Shown here piece by piece: positions 1-10,246 of a DNA stretch of 64,000 bases. This stretch comes from Paracoccaceae bacterium (GTDB lineage: Bacteria; Pseudomonadota; Alphaproteobacteria; Rhodobacterales; Rhodobacteraceae), in the NCBI GenBank assembly GCA_022448245.1, contig JAKVCO010000007.1:124001-188000 (forward strand), read 5' to 3'. The number at the start of each line of letters is the position of its first letter. Position 1 is the stretch's first letter. The translations under genes and the position numbers were made by a program. The notes beneath the pieces are model-generated. The model did no database searches and had not been told where the DNA came from. It saw only the letters and a list, made by a program, of their open reading frames with translations.

Positions 1-62
1 CCTTCGGCGCCCATGCGCACAAAGCTGGCCTCGGGCAGGCTGTCTTCGACTGAAATTACCAT
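1..62 (-). CDS. Peroxiredoxin, N-terminal fragment
   Basis: Only the first 20 or so codons lie in the window; the gene runs off the left edge. Reading leftwards from the ATG at 62 the protein begins MVISVEDSLPEASFVRMGAE. This resembles the start of Prx5/AhpC-TSA-type peroxiredoxins of Rhodobacterales, which reduce hydroperoxides in the cytoplasm. No catalytic cysteine is visible because it would lie beyond the edge. It is divergent from the flavoprotein gene at 141. The family call rests on N-terminal resemblance alone. Confidence 0.55.
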   Translation of the reverse strand, partial: MVISVEDSLPEASFVRMGAE

Positions 63-140
63 CACGCTGTCCTCTCTTCATTGCGTCGCGTAACGGGTGA
101 GAATAGCGTCATCGACGGCAAGAACCAGAGGAGGCCGGGC

Positions 141-1346
141 ATGGGCCGTATTGTTGTCATCGGGGCAGGCCAAGCGGGCGCCTCTCTTACCAGCAAGCTG
201 CGTGCATTGGGGCACGAGGGCGAGATCGTTTTGATCGGTGAAGAGCCCGCCCCACCGTACCAGCGCCCCCCGCTGTCGAAGAAATACCTGCTGGGTGAGA
301 TGCCACTGGAGCGGATGTATCTGAAAGCTGAGGCCGCCTATGCCGAGGCCGGGATCGAGCTGCGCACAGGCACCCATGTCGATGCTGTCAATACCGCCGC
401 GAAGGAGATCCATCTGGGCGATGAGCGGCTGAGCTACGACCAGCTGGCATTCACCACAGGCTCCTCCGTGCGCACATTGCCTGCAAGCATCGGCGGCGAT
501 CTGGGCAACGTCTTCACCGTGCGCACACTGGCGGACGTGGACGCCATGGCCGAGGCCTTCGCCAAAGGCGGGCATGTGCTGATCATAGGGGGCGGCTACA
601 TCGGGCTCGAAGCCGCAGCTGTTGCGGCCATGAAGGGCCTGAAGACCACTTTGATCGAAGCCGCCGACCGCATCTTGCAGCGGGTCGCGGCACCTGAGAC
701 ATCCGACTATTTCCGCGATCTCCACAAGGGCCACGGCGTGGACCTGCGCGAGGGCACGGCCCTTGTCCGCCTCACTGGCGACGGCGTGGTGAGCGGCGCA
801 GAGCTTGCTGATGGAACCACGCTCGACATCGATTTTGCGGTCGTGGGCGTGGGCATCGACCCGTGCATTGGCCTGGCCAGCGCCGCGGGCATTCACTGCG
901 ACAACGGCATCTCCGTCGACGCCCATGGCCGCACCTCGGTCGAGGGCGTCTGGGCCGCGGGCGATTGCGCCTCCTTCCCCTACCGGGCCGAGCGTATCCG
1001 TTTGGAGAGCGTCCCGAACGCGATCGATCAAGCCGAAGTCGTCGCTGCCAACATGCTGGGCGCGGGCCAGGACTACGTGGCCAAGCCTTGGTTCTGGTCG
1101 GACCAATATGACGTGAAGCTCCAGATCGCGGGGCTCAACACCGGCTATGACAGCGTCGTCGTGCGAACAGGCGAAAAAGGGCAGTCGAATTGGTACTACA
1201 AGGGTGATGAACTCTTGGCCGTGGACGCGATGAACGACGCACGCGGCTACATGATCGGCAAGCGCCTCGTGGAGGCGGGCAAGAGCCCCGACAAAGCCGC
1301 CATCGCGGACCCCGCGTCCGATCTCAAGGCGCTCTTGAAAGCGTGA
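141..1346 (+). CDS. FAD-dependent ferredoxin reductase-like oxidoreductase
   Basis: Cytoplasmic flavoprotein of about 401 residues, of the rhodocoxin/putidaredoxin reductase type that passes electrons from NAD(P)H to a small iron-sulfur protein. The N-terminal FAD Rossmann motif GAGQAG is at residues 8-13. A second dinucleotide motif GGGYIGLEA is near residue 150 and an AAGDCA FAD-contact motif lies further on. The C-terminal part (FWSDQYDVKLQIAG) matches the reductase C-terminal domain. The ATG at 141 follows AGAGGAGG; an upstream ATG at 81 is in frame but would place residues ahead of the Rossmann fold. The stop overlaps the rsmD start by 4 bp, so the two are probably cotranscribed. The redox partner is not in the window. 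Confidence 0.88.
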   Translation: MGRIVVIGAGQAGASLTSKLRALGHEGEIVLIGEEPAPPYQRPPLSKKYLLGEMPLERMYLKAEAAYAEAGIELRTGTHVDAVNTAAKEIHLGDERLSYDQLAFTTGSSVRTLPASIGGDLGNVFTVRTLADVDAMAEAFAKGGHVLIIGGGYIGLEAAAVAAMKGLKTTLIEAADRILQRVAAPETSDYFRDLHKGHGVDLREGTALVRLTGDGVVSGAELADGTTLDIDFAVVGVGIDPCIGLASAAGIHCDNGISVDAHGRTSVEGVWAAGDCASFPYRAERIRLESVPNAIDQAEVVAANMLGAGQDYVAKPWFWSDQYDVKLQIAGLNTGYDSVVVRTGEKGQSNWYYKGDELLAVDAMNDARGYMIGKRLVEAGKSPDKAAIADPASDLKALLKA

Positions 1347-1885
1347 GGATCATCGCGGGAAAATGGCGCGGACAGCCCCTGACCCCGGTGGGCAAAGGGG
1401 ATGCGGGCGCGCATTTGCGCCCGACGTCGGACCGCGTGCGTGAGGCTCTCTTTTCGATGATCTCGTCCCGGCTGGATTTGGAGGGCGTGGCCGTGCTGGA
1501 TCTCTTTGCCGGGACCGGCGCGCTGGGGCTTGAGGCGCTGTCGCGCGGGGCCGCGAGCGCCACCTTTGTCGACAGCGGCCGCGTGGCGCAGAACCTCATC
1601 CGAAAGAATATCGCCAAGCTCGGGGCCGAGGACGCAACTCTGGTGTCTGCTGAGGCCAATCGCCTTTCCGCAGGTACGCCTTGCGACCTCATCTTCCTCG
1701 ATCCGCCCTATGGAAAGTCGCTCGGCGAAGCCGCTCTCGCCACCGCTGCAAGCCAAGGATGGATCGCGGAGGACGCCCTCATTGTCTGGGAGGAAACCAG
1801 CGCACAGAGCGCCGAGGGCTTCACAGCGCTCACCTCACGGCGCTATGGTGACACCACGATCACCCTGCTCGAGCCCAACACATGA
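1343..1885 (+). CDS. rsmD: 16S rRNA (guanine(966)-N2)-methyltransferase RsmD
   Basis: Methylates G966 of 16S rRNA with S-adenosylmethionine in the cytoplasm. The 180-residue protein has the usual family length. It carries the RIIAG(K)WRG start, the RPTSDRVREALF segment typical of RsmD, a glycine-rich SAM motif DLFAGTGALGLEA, and the catalytic DPPY motif of N-methyltransferases near residues 119-122. It begins with GTG inside the stop codon of the upstream flavoprotein (GTGA overlap). A small downstream gene starts inside its own stop (ATGA overlap). Confidence 0.95.
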   Translation: MRIIAGKWRGQPLTPVGKGDAGAHLRPTSDRVREALFSMISSRLDLEGVAVLDLFAGTGALGLEALSRGAASATFVDSGRVAQNLIRKNIAKLGAEDATLVSAEANRLSAGTPCDLIFLDPPYGKSLGEAALATAASQGWIAEDALIVWEETSAQSAEGFTALTSRRYGDTTITLLEPNT

Positions 1886-2118
1886 CCTTTGCGGACATCA
1901 CGGGTGGCTGGACGACCGAGGCCAACCCGAAGCGAAATGAGGATACCGGACCGCCGCGCAAACGCGTGACACCGCCGCTTCTCATGGGGGATATCCTGCA
2001 GTCGAGGAACGGGGTGCCCGTGTTCGTGAGCGAGTGGTTGCGGCTTGAGAAGGAGCGCGATGAGCGCCGTCTCAGGGCAAAGGTCGGCCTTGGAGGAGGC
2101 GGGGTAGATCGCCGGTAA
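1882..2118 (+). CDS. Small hypothetical protein
   Basis: A 78-residue reading frame starts with an ATGA overlap on the rsmD stop, which favours translational coupling. The product is hydrophilic and charged, with no signal peptide, membrane segment or recognisable motif. The middle reads LLMGDILQSRNGVPVFV, followed by a basic and acidic helix. Its last 47 bp overlap the convergent UbiH-type gene. I do not recognise the family. It could be a minor Rhodobacterales-specific protein or a chance frame. Confidence 0.45.
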   Translation: MTFADITGGWTTEANPKRNEDTGPPRKRVTPPLLMGDILQSRNGVPVFVSEWLRLEKERDERRLRAKVGLGGGGVDRR

Positions 2119-3295
2119 GGCCCGCGGCCTCGCGAATGAACGTCCGGCGTAGGCCGGGCAGCGCATTCACCACACCCATGCCCAAATCGCGGAGCGTTCG
2201 CACCGGTGCGATATCGTTGCTGAAGAGCCGGTTGAACGTGTCCGTCGCCAGCGCAAGCGTCGCCGTATCAAACCGCCGCCACTGCTGGTAGCGGCCGAGG
2301 ACGAGAGCTACGCCGATATCTTCGCCCCGCTGACGCGCTTCGCTAAGCACCTCAACCAGAGCCGCCACATCGCGCATCCCAGCGTTGAGCCCTTGCCCTG
2401 CAATCGGGTGGATCCCATGCGCCGCGTCGCCCACAAGCGCCACGCGATCTGCCGCAAAGCTCTGCGCAAGCGACAGCCCCAAGGGGTAGGTGAAGCGTTC
2501 CCCCGCAAGGCTGATGTCACCAAGGAAATCACCGAAACGAGGGCGCAGAACCTCGAGATAGCCTTCATCATCCAGGCCCGTGATGCCGGCCGCGTTGGCC
2601 TCGGACTCTGTCCAAACCACGCCCACGCGGTTCTCGGTCAGCGGGAGGATCGCCAGAGGCCCCTCCGGCAAGAAAAGCTGGTGCGCTACGCCCTCGTGAG
2701 GCTTTTCGACATGAAGCGCGCAGACGAGCGCCGTTTGGCCATAGGCCCAACCCATGCGCTTGATGCCCGCCCTCTCCGCCGTGCCAGACGCGCGGCCATC
2801 GCAGCCGATGAGAAGCGGAGCCGACAGCTCCCGCCCGTCTTCGAGGGTGACCGTCGCGCGGCCGGGCTCCACCATTTGGGAAACCACCCGCGCCTCAGGG
2901 ATGTGCTCGAAATTCGGCTCTGCCGCCTCGGCCTCAAGCAGCGCGATGCGGGCATGACGATCCTCGATCATATAGCCCATGGGCTCCGTTCCGATCTCGG
3001 CATGATCGAAATGCATGAAGAAGGGAGACGGCGCTTGCCCCGCGCGGCCATCGGATACCTTGATCGCGTTCATCGGCTGGGCATTTGGCGCGAGCGTCTC
3101 CCACAGGCCCAACGTACGGAGCATCTTCGTCGTGGCTAAAGCCATCGCATAGCTGCGGCCGTCAAAGCCCTTCTTGCGCCGCGTCCCCTTCGGCAGTGCA
3201 TCAAGCATGGTCACTTTGAACCCGGCCTGCGCCAGACCAAGCGCGAGAGTGGATCCAATAAGGCCACCGCCAGTGATGAGGATGTCGCGTTCCAT
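2072..3295 (-). CDS. UbiH/UbiF/COQ6-family FAD-dependent hydroxylase
   Basis: Flavin monooxygenase of about 407 residues, in the family that hydroxylates the aromatic ring during ubiquinone biosynthesis at the inner membrane. The FAD-binding GGGLIGSTLALGLA motif is at the N-terminus. The ring-hydroxylase motif ALVGDAAHGIHPIAGQGLN is in the last third, and a GCDGRAS segment lies between them. The start is the ATG at 3295, preceded by AGGAAGAA; longer upstream frames lack a plausible site and would run into the divergent amidase. Which ring position (C5, C6 or C1) it acts on cannot be told from sequence alone. Confidence 0.9.
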   Translation of the reverse strand: MERDILITGGGLIGSTLALGLAQAGFKVTMLDALPKGTRRKKGFDGRSYAMALATTKMLRTLGLWETLAPNAQPMNAIKVSDGRAGQAPSPFFMHFDHAEIGTEPMGYMIEDRHARIALLEAEAAEPNFEHIPEARVVSQMVEPGRATVTLEDGRELSAPLLIGCDGRASGTAERAGIKRMGWAYGQTALVCALHVEKPHEGVAHQLFLPEGPLAILPLTENRVGVVWTESEANAAGITGLDDEGYLEVLRPRFGDFLGDISLAGERFTYPLGLSLAQSFAADRVALVGDAAHGIHPIAGQGLNAGMRDVAALVEVLSEARQRGEDIGVALVLGRYQQWRRFDTATLALATDTFNRLFSNDIAPVRTLRDLGMGVVNALPGLRRTFIREAAGLTGDLPRLLQGRPLP

Positions 3296-3343
3296 TTCTT
3301 CCTGATATGGCCATGAATAGTCGGAAGTAAATGGAGGCGAGCC

Positions 3344-4669
3344 ATGGAGTGGCTGACACGGACGGCCGCAGATCAGGGACGCGCCATCGGGAGCGGTGAG
3401 CTCGATCCCGTGGAGCTGGCGGAGGCTTATCTCGATGCAGCAGCAAACCATCCGCTGTCGCCCCGCATCTATGCCCGCATGACGAAAGACCGTGCTTTGG
3501 CGGAAGCCCAAGCTGCCAAGGCCCGTGCGGATGCCGGGCACCGTCTCGGGCCGCTCGATGGTGTGTCGATCTCCTGGAAGGACCTCTTTGATACGGCGGG
3601 TATCGCGACAGAGGCTGGGTCCGCCCTGCTTGAAGGGCGGGTGCCGGAACAAGACGCCGAAGTGCTGGCGGCGGCCACGGCTCAGGGCCTCGTCTGCCTC
3701 GGCAAGACGCATATGTCGGAACTCGCCTTCTCGGGCCTCGGGCTCAACCCGATCACGGCGACTTCACCTAACGTCCATGACCCTGACCTGATTTCAGGCG
3801 GCTCCTCTTCCGGCGCGGCGGCCTCCGTGGCCTACGGGCTCGCCGCCGCGGGCATCGGATCGGACACTGGCGGGTCGGTGCGTATCCCTGCCGCGTGGAA
3901 TGACCTTGTGGGGCTGAAGACGACCTCCGGGCGCGTGTCGCTGAAAGGCGTCGTCCCGCTTTGCCTGCGGTTCGACACGGTGGGGCCGCTCACGCGGTCG
4001 GTCGAAGATGCAGCTTTGCTTCTCGGCGCGTTCGAAGCGGGCAAATCGGCGGACCTCAAAGGCGCGTCGCTCTCCGGGCGACGGTTTCTCATCCTCGACA
4101 CCATCGTCTTTGACGACATCGAAGACCGCCCCGCATCGGCCTTCGAAGACGCAGTCAGCCGGCTCAGCGCAGCAGGCGCCACGGTTGAACGAATGGCGAT
4201 CCCCGAGGTGTCGGACGCCTTTGACGTGACCGGCGTGCTCTATACCGCAGAAGCCTACGGCCTTTGGCGCGACACGATTGAGGCCGCGCCTGAGAAGATG
4301 TTCCAGGAAATCCTAGAGCGTTTCAGATGGGGTAAGAACTTCTCCGGCCCCGACTATGTGGCAGGCTGGGCCAAGCTCCACGCGATGCGGGAGCGCTACT
4401 ACGAGCTGACCGCCGGCTATGACGCCGTGATCATGCCATCCTCGCCCATCACGCCACCCGAAATCGCGCGGCTCGAGTCCGATCACGAGTACTACGTCAC
4501 GCGAAATCTGATGGCGCTGCGCAATACGCGCGTGGGCAACCTCATGGGCTCCGCCTCGCTGACGATCCCGACGGGAGAGCCATCCTGCGGCTTCATGATG
4601 GTCACGCCGCCAAACAGCGAAGAGCGGCTCCTAAGGCTCGGCGCCGCGGTGGAGCAGGCGCTGGCCTGA
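3344..4669 (+). CDS. Amidase signature family hydrolase
   Basis: A 441-residue amidase-signature enzyme that hydrolyses a carboxamide bond. The Ser-cisSer-Lys triad can be placed as Lys79 (SWKD), Ser154 (GGSSSG) and Ser178 (GSDTGGSVR). The spacings of 75 and 24 residues match well-studied members such as FAAH. The substrate cannot be read from sequence. It is not in a gatCAB cluster, so a stand-alone amidase is more likely than GatA. The start follows a GGAGGCGAGCC ribosome-binding region. It is divergent from the UbiH-type gene, with a 48-bp shared upstream region. Confidence 0.9.
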   Translation: MEWLTRTAADQGRAIGSGELDPVELAEAYLDAAANHPLSPRIYARMTKDRALAEAQAAKARADAGHRLGPLDGVSISWKDLFDTAGIATEAGSALLEGRVPEQDAEVLAAATAQGLVCLGKTHMSELAFSGLGLNPITATSPNVHDPDLISGGSSSGAAASVAYGLAAAGIGSDTGGSVRIPAAWNDLVGLKTTSGRVSLKGVVPLCLRFDTVGPLTRSVEDAALLLGAFEAGKSADLKGASLSGRRFLILDTIVFDDIEDRPASAFEDAVSRLSAAGATVERMAIPEVSDAFDVTGVLYTAEAYGLWRDTIEAAPEKMFQEILERFRWGKNFSGPDYVAGWAKLHAMRERYYELTAGYDAVIMPSSPITPPEIARLESDHEYYVTRNLMALRNTRVGNLMGSASLTIPTGEPSCGFMMVTPPNSEERLLRLGAAVEQALA

Positions 4670-4782
4670 CGCGCTGACTGTGCAATGATGCAACAGCACG
4701 CTTTAGGATGTAGACGCCGGAGTCCCCGGTAAGCTACACTGCCTGAAAAGGGGCAAAAGACCCCAACAGAGGCAGTAGAGTA

Positions 4783-5973
4783 ATGACCCCAGAGCGGTTT
4801 AAGACCCTCCCGGATGCGACGTGGCCGCGTTTGCGTGGCCTATTGGATGTGTTCCCCGCCGGTGGAACGCCGGTCAACATGACCATTGGCGAACCCAAGC
4901 ACCCTTTCCCCGATTGGCTGCCTGCGCTGCTGGACCAGCACGCCGCTGGCTATGCTCAATACCCCGACAATAACGGCCTGCCCGAACTGCGAGAGGCCAT
5001 TAGCGCCTGGATCGCGCGGCGCTACGGCGTTGAAACAGACCCCGACACACAGGTCATGGCGTTGAACGGCACGCGCGAAGGCCTCTTCAACGCAGCCATC
5101 GCCTTGTCGCCGGATGAGAAAGGCGGAAAGCCTGCTGTGCTTCTGCCGAACCCGTTCTACCCGGTCTATGGCGTGGCGGCCCTTACCGTGGGCGCGGACC
5201 CGATCTTTGTGCCCGCAACGGAAGAGACGGGGCACCTACCCGACTATGCGGCCCTCCCCGAGGACGTGCTGAACCGCACGACCGTGGCCTATGTCTGTTC
5301 ACCCGCGAACCCGCAGGGCAGCGTGGCCAAAGAAGACTACTGGAAAGACCTCCTCGACCTCGCGGAGCGCTACGATTTCCGCATTTTCGCGGACGAGTGC
5401 TATTCCGAGATTTACCGTGCGGCCCCGCCCCCCGGCGGGATCGAGATGGCCGCCAAGTTCGGCGCGGACCCTGAGCGGGTGACAATCTTCCATTCGCTGT
5501 CCAAACGCTCGAACCTGCCCGGCCTTCGGTCAGGCTTCGTGTCTGGCGGCCCGAAATCCATGAGCGAAATCAAACGGCTGCGCGGCATGGCCGGCGCGCC
5601 GATGCCCAATCCGGTGCAGAAAGTATCGGCCGCCGTCTGGGCCGACGAGGAGCATGTGATCCTCAACCGCCGCCAATATTCTGACAAATTTCAGCGATCT
5701 GACCACATTTTTGCCGAGATTGAGGGGTACCAAAGCCCCGAAGCTGGTTTCTTCCTTTGGCTCAAAGTGGGCGACGGCGAGCAGTTCGCCCTCGACCTTT
5801 GGAAAGGGACCGGCGTGCGCACCCTCCCAGGGGCGTATTTGAGCAGGGACGTACACGGGAAAAATCCCGGTGCCGAATATATCCGGGTGGCCTTGGTCGC
5901 CCCAATGAATGAGATGGTCCGCGGGCTTACGACCTTGCGTGATTTCCTCAAGAATAATGAAGGGCGAGGCTGA
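4783..5973 (+). CDS. dapC: Class I/II aminotransferase, probable succinyldiaminopimelate transaminase
   Basis: PLP-dependent fold-type I aminotransferase of 396 residues. The PLP lysine is Lys241 in SLSKRSNLPGLR. Other family marks are YPDNNGLPELREAI, CSPANPQG and the substrate-binding arginine region near the C-terminus. Closest in feel to DapC proteins that make N-succinyl-LL-2,6-diaminopimelate for lysine and cell-wall synthesis, which would fit the neighbouring division gene ftsK. The specific substrate is inferred. It starts after GAGGCAGTAGAGTA. Its TGA is directly followed by the ftsK ATG, so the two are likely one transcript. Confidence 0.82.
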   Translation: MTPERFKTLPDATWPRLRGLLDVFPAGGTPVNMTIGEPKHPFPDWLPALLDQHAAGYAQYPDNNGLPELREAISAWIARRYGVETDPDTQVMALNGTREGLFNAAIALSPDEKGGKPAVLLPNPFYPVYGVAALTVGADPIFVPATEETGHLPDYAALPEDVLNRTTVAYVCSPANPQGSVAKEDYWKDLLDLAERYDFRIFADECYSEIYRAAPPPGGIEMAAKFGADPERVTIFHSLSKRSNLPGLRSGFVSGGPKSMSEIKRLRGMAGAPMPNPVQKVSAAVWADEEHVILNRRQYSDKFQRSDHIFAEIEGYQSPEAGFFLWLKVGDGEQFALDLWKGTGVRTLPGAYLSRDVHGKNPGAEYIRVALVAPMNEMVRGLTTLRDFLKNNEGRG

Positions 5974-8886
5974 ATGGCATACCAGACACACGGGCGCGAA
6001 CCCCTCCTGGACCAAAACATGCAGGAAGCGCTGGAGCGTCGCGGGCGAGAGCTGATTGGTCTCGCTCTGATCGTGCTTGGCGTATTGGCCGCGATGGCGA
6101 TCTTCTCTTATTCGCCGGACGATCCGAACTGGATGGTGGCGACGGACGCGCCCGTTCAGAACTGGCTTGGCCGCGCGGGTGCCACGATTGCAGCACCTCT
6201 CTTCATGATTGTGGGTTGGGGCGCGATTGGCCTTGGCGTCATCCTGATGGCCTGGGGCGTGCGCTTCGCGCTAGATCTCGGCCGTGACCGCGCGTTTTCG
6301 CGCCTGATTTTCGCGCCGATCGCGATTGCTTTGGCGTCTGTCTATGGCGCGACGCTAGCGCCGCCAGCTGACTGGGGCCATAGCTTTGGCCTCGGCGGAC
6401 TGTTCGGCGACACCGTTCTTCTGGTCATCCTGCAGGTCATCCCGGGAACCGCGGCCCTTGGCGCAAAGCTCATTTCCTTCATCGCCGGCGTGGCGATCCT
6501 TGGCCTCGGCGCTTTCGTTCTGGGCTTCACCTGGGCGGAGCTTTACCGCATCGCGCGTTGGCTGATCGTGGGCCTGGTGCTGCTCTATGCGATGGTCATG
6601 AAGGGCCTCGGCAACGGCGCACGCATGGGCGCAAACGCCTCCCAAAAGGCCGCGCTGGCATACCAGACACGCAAAGCGGCCAAGCTGGAAGAAGAAGCCG
6701 CCAACGAAGAACTTAGGGCGCAGCACATGGCCAGCGTCGCGCGAGAGGACGCTGAAGAGCGCCTGCGCGTGGCGCAAGTCATCCGTGCGAACCTCGCCGC
6801 TGAACAAGGCGCCGTTGTGCAGGAACCAGCCCCCGTTGAGGTGGAAACTGAGGAGAAGAAGGGCCTGCGTTCCCTGATGCCCAGCTTCACCAAGCGTGAC
6901 ATTCCAGAGCCTGAGCTGGTGACCCCTGCCCCGCTTGAGGCTGATGTTCCGGCAACCTCCGAGGACCGCGTTCGTTCCAAGATCGCCAAGGCGATCAAGT
7001 CGCGCGGTCGCGCCGATGAAGGTGCACAGCTGATCCGTGAGGAGCCGCAGCTTACCCGCACGGCCGCCGAGCGTCCGCCCGAGCCGCCCATGAGCGCTGC
7101 CGCCATCGATCTTGGCGCAAGCTATGGCGACGAAGAAGCGTTCGAACTCGAAGCGGCCTATGGCGCCCAACAGGTCACACCGCTCAACAACATCTTCGCC
7201 GAAGATGAAGAAGAGCTCATCGATACGTCGCCTTACGTGGCCCCGGTCCCAGTGAGCGAGCCCAAGAAGATCGTCCAGCACGCCCCCAAAAAGACCATTC
7301 GTCCTTCGACGCGTGCGCAGGCCGAAGCTCAGCCCACACTGGCCTTCGAGGACAAGCGCCTCGCCTACGAGCATCCGCCGCTGTCGCTGCTGATGAACCC
7401 CGACCAGGTGGAACGTCATCACCTCTCCGACGAGGCGCTCGAAGAGAACGCGCGCATGCTTGAGAACGTGCTCGATGACTACGGCGTCAAAGGCGACATC
7501 GTCAGCGTGCGCCCCGGCCCTGTCGTGACGATGTACGAGCTTGAGCCCGCACCGGGACTCAAGGCCTCCCGCGTGATCGGCCTCTCAGACGATATCGCGC
7601 GCTCCATGTCGGCCCTGTCGGCCCGTGTGAGCACGGTTCCAGGCCGCTCGGTCATCGGTATCGAACTGCCCAACGAGAACCGCGAGATGGTCGCCCTGCG
7701 CGAGATCCTGTCGGGTCGCGATTTCGGCGACACGAACATGCGCCTGCCGCTGGCCCTTGGTAAGGACATCGGCGGTGATCCGGTTGTCGCCAACCTCGCC
7801 AAGATGCCCCACTTGCTGATCGCGGGTACGACGGGCTCCGGTAAGTCGGTGGCCATCAACACGATGATCCTGAGCCTGCTCTACAAGCTGACGCCTGAAG
7901 AGTGCCGCCTGATCATGATCGACCCGAAGATGCTGGAACTTAGCGTCTATGACGGCATCCCGCACCTCCTGTCTCCTGTGGTGACGGACCCCAAGAAGGC
8001 CGTCGTGGCCCTCAAGTGGGTCGTGGGCGAGATGGAAGATCGCTATCGCAAGATGTCCAAAATGGGCGTGCGCAACATCGAAGGCCACAACAGCCGCGTC
8101 GCCGACGCGCTGGCCAAGGACGAGATGTTCTCCCGCACGGTTCAGACCGGGTTTGATGAAGAGAGCGGTGAGCCGATCTTCGAGACCGAAGAAATGAAGC
8201 CGGAAAAGCTGCCCTACATCGTCGTCATCGTCGACGAGATGGCCGACCTTATGATGGTCGCTGGCAAAGAGATCGAAGCCTGCATCCAGCGTCTGGCGCA
8301 GATGGCACGTGCTTCGGGCATCCACCTGATCATGGCCACGCAGCGCCCGTCGGTGGACGTCATCACCGGCACGATCAAAGCGAACTTCCCAACGCGGATT
8401 TCGTTCCAGGTGACCTCCAAAGTCGACAGCCGCACCATCCTTGGTGAGATGGGCGCCGAGCAGCTTCTGGGCATGGGTGACATGCTCTACATGGCCGGTG
8501 GTGCCAAGATCACCCGCGTGCACGGGCCCTTCTGCTCCGACGAGGAAGTGGAAGAGATCGTCACCTACCTCAAAACGTTTGGCCCGCCGGACTACGTGGG
8601 CGGTGTCTGCGACGGCCCGTCCGAGGAGAAGGAAGGCGACATCGACCTCGTTCTCGGCCTGACCGGCGCGACCGGTGGCAACACGGACGGCGAAGACGCG
8701 CTGTACGACCAAGCGGTGGCCATCGTCATACGCGACCGGAAGTGCTCCACCTCCTACATCCAGCGGAAGCTTGCCATCGGGTACAACAAGGCCGCGCGTC
8801 TTGTGGAACAGATGGAAGATCAGGGTGTTGTGAGTGCAGCCAACCACGTCGGCAAGCGCGAAATCCTCGTACCAGAGCAAAGCTGA
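5974..8886 (+). CDS. ftsK: DNA translocase FtsK
   Basis: Septum-anchored motor that pumps chromosomal DNA during division and activates XerCD at dif. The 970-residue protein has four hydrophobic membrane segments in the first 200 or so residues, then a long acidic, Pro-rich linker (about 220-470). The alpha/beta RecA-like motor follows, with Walker A GTTGSGKS at 618-625 and a [12 protein letters not shown]alker B. A C-terminal gamma winged helix ([20 protein letters not shown]) ends the protein and would read the KOPS polarity sequence. The start abuts the preceding aminotransferase stop. Length and order are normal for the family. Confidence 0.97.
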   Translation: MAYQTHGREPLLDQNMQEALERRGRELIGLALIVLGVLAAMAIFSYSPDDPNWMVATDAPVQNWLGRAGATIAAPLFMIVGWGAIGLGVILMAWGVRFALDLGRDRAFSRLIFAPIAIALASVYGATLAPPADWGHSFGLGGLFGDTVLLVILQVIPGTAALGAKLISFIAGVAILGLGAFVLGFTWAELYRIARWLIVGLVLLYAMVMKGLGNGARMGANASQKAALAYQTRKAAKLEEEAANEELRAQHMASVAREDAEERLRVAQVIRANLAAEQGAVVQEPAPVEVETEEKKGLRSLMPSFTKRDIPEPELVTPAPLEADVPATSEDRVRSKIAKAIKSRGRADEGAQLIREEPQLTRTAAERPPEPPMSAAAIDLGASYGDEEAFELEAAYGAQQVTPLNNIFAEDEEELIDTSPYVAPVPVSEPKKIVQHAPKKTIRPSTRAQAEAQPTLAFEDKRLAYEHPPLSLLMNPDQVERHHLSDEALEENARMLENVLDDYGVKGDIVSVRPGPVVTMYELEPAPGLKASRVIGLSDDIARSMSALSARVSTVPGRSVIGIELPNENREMVALREILSGRDFGDTNMRLPLALGKDIGGDPVVANLAKMPHLLIAGTTGSGKSVAINTMILSLLYKLTPEECRLIMIDPKMLELSVYDGIPHLLSPVVTDPKKAVVALKWVVGEMEDRYRKMSKMGVRNIEGHNSRVADALAKDEMFSRTVQTGFDEESGEPIFETEEMKPEKLPYIVVIVDEMADLMMVAGKEIEACIQRLAQMARASGIHLIMATQRPSVDVITGTIKANFPTRISFQVTSKVDSRTILGEMGAEQLLGMGDMLYMAGGAKITRVHGPFCSDEEVEEIVTYLKTFGPPDYVGGVCDGPSEEKEGDIDLVLGLTGATGGNTDGEDALYDQAVAIVIRDRKCSTSYIQRKLAIGYNKAARLVEQMEDQGVVSAANHVGKREILVPEQS

Positions 8887-8974
8887 GGCACTTGGCTTCA
8901 GCTGATATCGCATAACACTTGGGCCTCACGCCGCCTGCCCTTACATGGAAAGGGCAGGACAAGAAGGTAACGAG

Positions 8975-9583
8975 ATGACCCTCACCAGACGAGCATTCAC
9001 AGCAGCGGTAATCGCGGCCACGCTGGCCTCCCCCGCCGCAGCGCAACGTATTCCGCTGGGTGAGCTTTCGCAGTATCTCAACGAGCTGACGACAGCCCGG
9101 GGCAGCTTTACGCAGGTCGCCAGCACCGGCGAGGTTTCCACCGGCACGATCTTCATCAAGCGGCCGGGACGCGTGCGGTTTGAGTACAACCCGCCAGAAC
9201 GCAGCATGGTCATTGCGGGCGGCGGATCGCTCGCCGTCTTTGACCCGCGCTCGGACGAGCCCGCGCGCTACGCGCTGAACCAGACGCCATTGTCCATCAT
9301 TCTGGCCCGTAACGTTGATCTGGCGCGCGCCAACATGGTCACCGGCCACACAAGCGACGGGCTGACGACGACCGTGCGCGCTCAGGACCCTGAGAACCCC
9401 GAATACGGCTCGATCGATCTGGTCTTCACAGGCAATCCTGTGGAGCTGCGCCAGTGGGTAATCAACGACGGAGACGGCGGCAGCACCACCGTCATCCTAG
9501 GCGCGCTCGATCGGGGCGTGCGTGTCCCCGATCGGCTATTCAACATCATCGCAGAGACACAGGACTGGGCCGAGCGCCAGTAG
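8975..9583 (+). CDS. lolA: Outer-membrane lipoprotein carrier protein LolA
   Basis: Periplasmic chaperone that ferries lipoproteins from LolCDE to the outer membrane. The 202-residue precursor has a cleavable signal peptide ending ASPAAA-Q. It carries the LolA core with a GSFTQVASTG segment, FIKRPGRVRFEYNPPE and SLAVFDPRSD. The ATG at 8975 follows AAGAAGG and gives a clean signal peptide; an in-frame ATG at 8945 would add ten polar residues ahead of it. It follows ftsK on the same strand after 88 bp. It is convergent with the transglycosylase gene, with only one base between stops. Confidence 0.93.
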   Translation: MTLTRRAFTAAVIAATLASPAAAQRIPLGELSQYLNELTTARGSFTQVASTGEVSTGTIFIKRPGRVRFEYNPPERSMVIAGGGSLAVFDPRSDEPARYALNQTPLSIILARNVDLARANMVTGHTSDGLTTTVRAQDPENPEYGSIDLVFTGNPVELRQWVINDGDGGSTTVILGALDRGVRVPDRLFNIIAETQDWAERQ

Positions 9584-9584
9584 T

Positions 9585-10172
9585 CTAGATCTTGCGGCAG
9601 CTTTCGAGCTGCATGTGGTACATCACCGACCGGTCGCCCACTTCGCGCGCAATGCGGATGAGCCATGGCTTGCCGCGATAGGAGCCGCGGCGATAGCCGG
9701 TGCGCCCGTCGTGGTAGGCGAGGTACTGGTTGGTGGCGTCCGTCAGCGGAATGCCCAGCTCCTCGTTGGATTGCGCCATGTACCAGCCCATGAAGTCGGT
9801 GGCGTGGCGGATGTTATCGCGCCGCGATCTGAAGCCGCCTTCCTGCTGCTGGTATTCCTTCCACGTCGCATCCAGCGCCTGTGAATATCCGAACGCGCTC
9901 GACTGGCGGCCCACCGGGATCACGCCAAGACGGTAGCGGAACGGCGTCCGCGCATCCGAGATGAATTTCGATTCCTGATAGATCGTCGCCATCTGCACGG
10001 CGACCGGGACACCCCACTTCCGTTCTGCGGCTTTGAAGGCACGCAGATAGCCGGATCGCTGGTCCACGATAGAACAAGCGTTATCAAGCCCTCGCGGAGC
10101 TTTGCCAGATCCACCGCCGGCACAGCTTGCCAGCAGCATCAACAGTAATAGGGCGCGAATTGGTCTGCTCAT
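9585..10172 (-). CDS. Lytic transglycosylase-like (SLT domain) lipoprotein
   Basis: Lipoprotein of about 195 residues likely to cut peptidoglycan glycan strands in the periplasm. The signal sequence ends in a lipobox LASC, giving an acylated cysteine. The mature domain has VQMATIYQESKF, with the conserved catalytic-type glutamate of SLT enzymes. It continues with AFGYSQALDATW and a late Y-x-A-Y-H-D-G segment, as in goose-lysozyme/SLT folds. The ATG at 10172 has GAGG just upstream; a GTG at 10181 is an alternative start. Function is assigned from fold motifs only. Confidence 0.85.
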   Translation of the reverse strand: MSRPIRALLLLMLLASCAGGGSGKAPRGLDNACSIVDQRSGYLRAFKAAERKWGVPVAVQMATIYQESKFISDARTPFRYRLGVIPVGRQSSAFGYSQALDATWKEYQQQEGGFRSRRDNIRHATDFMGWYMAQSNEELGIPLTDATNQYLAYHDGRTGYRRGSYRGKPWLIRIAREVGDRSVMYHMQLESCRKI

Positions 10173-10246
10173 CTGCCTCACTCGCTTATGTATTTTTTCT
10201 TTATTCTACACGGAAATAGCCCTGCGTGAAATCACGATTTCGCAGA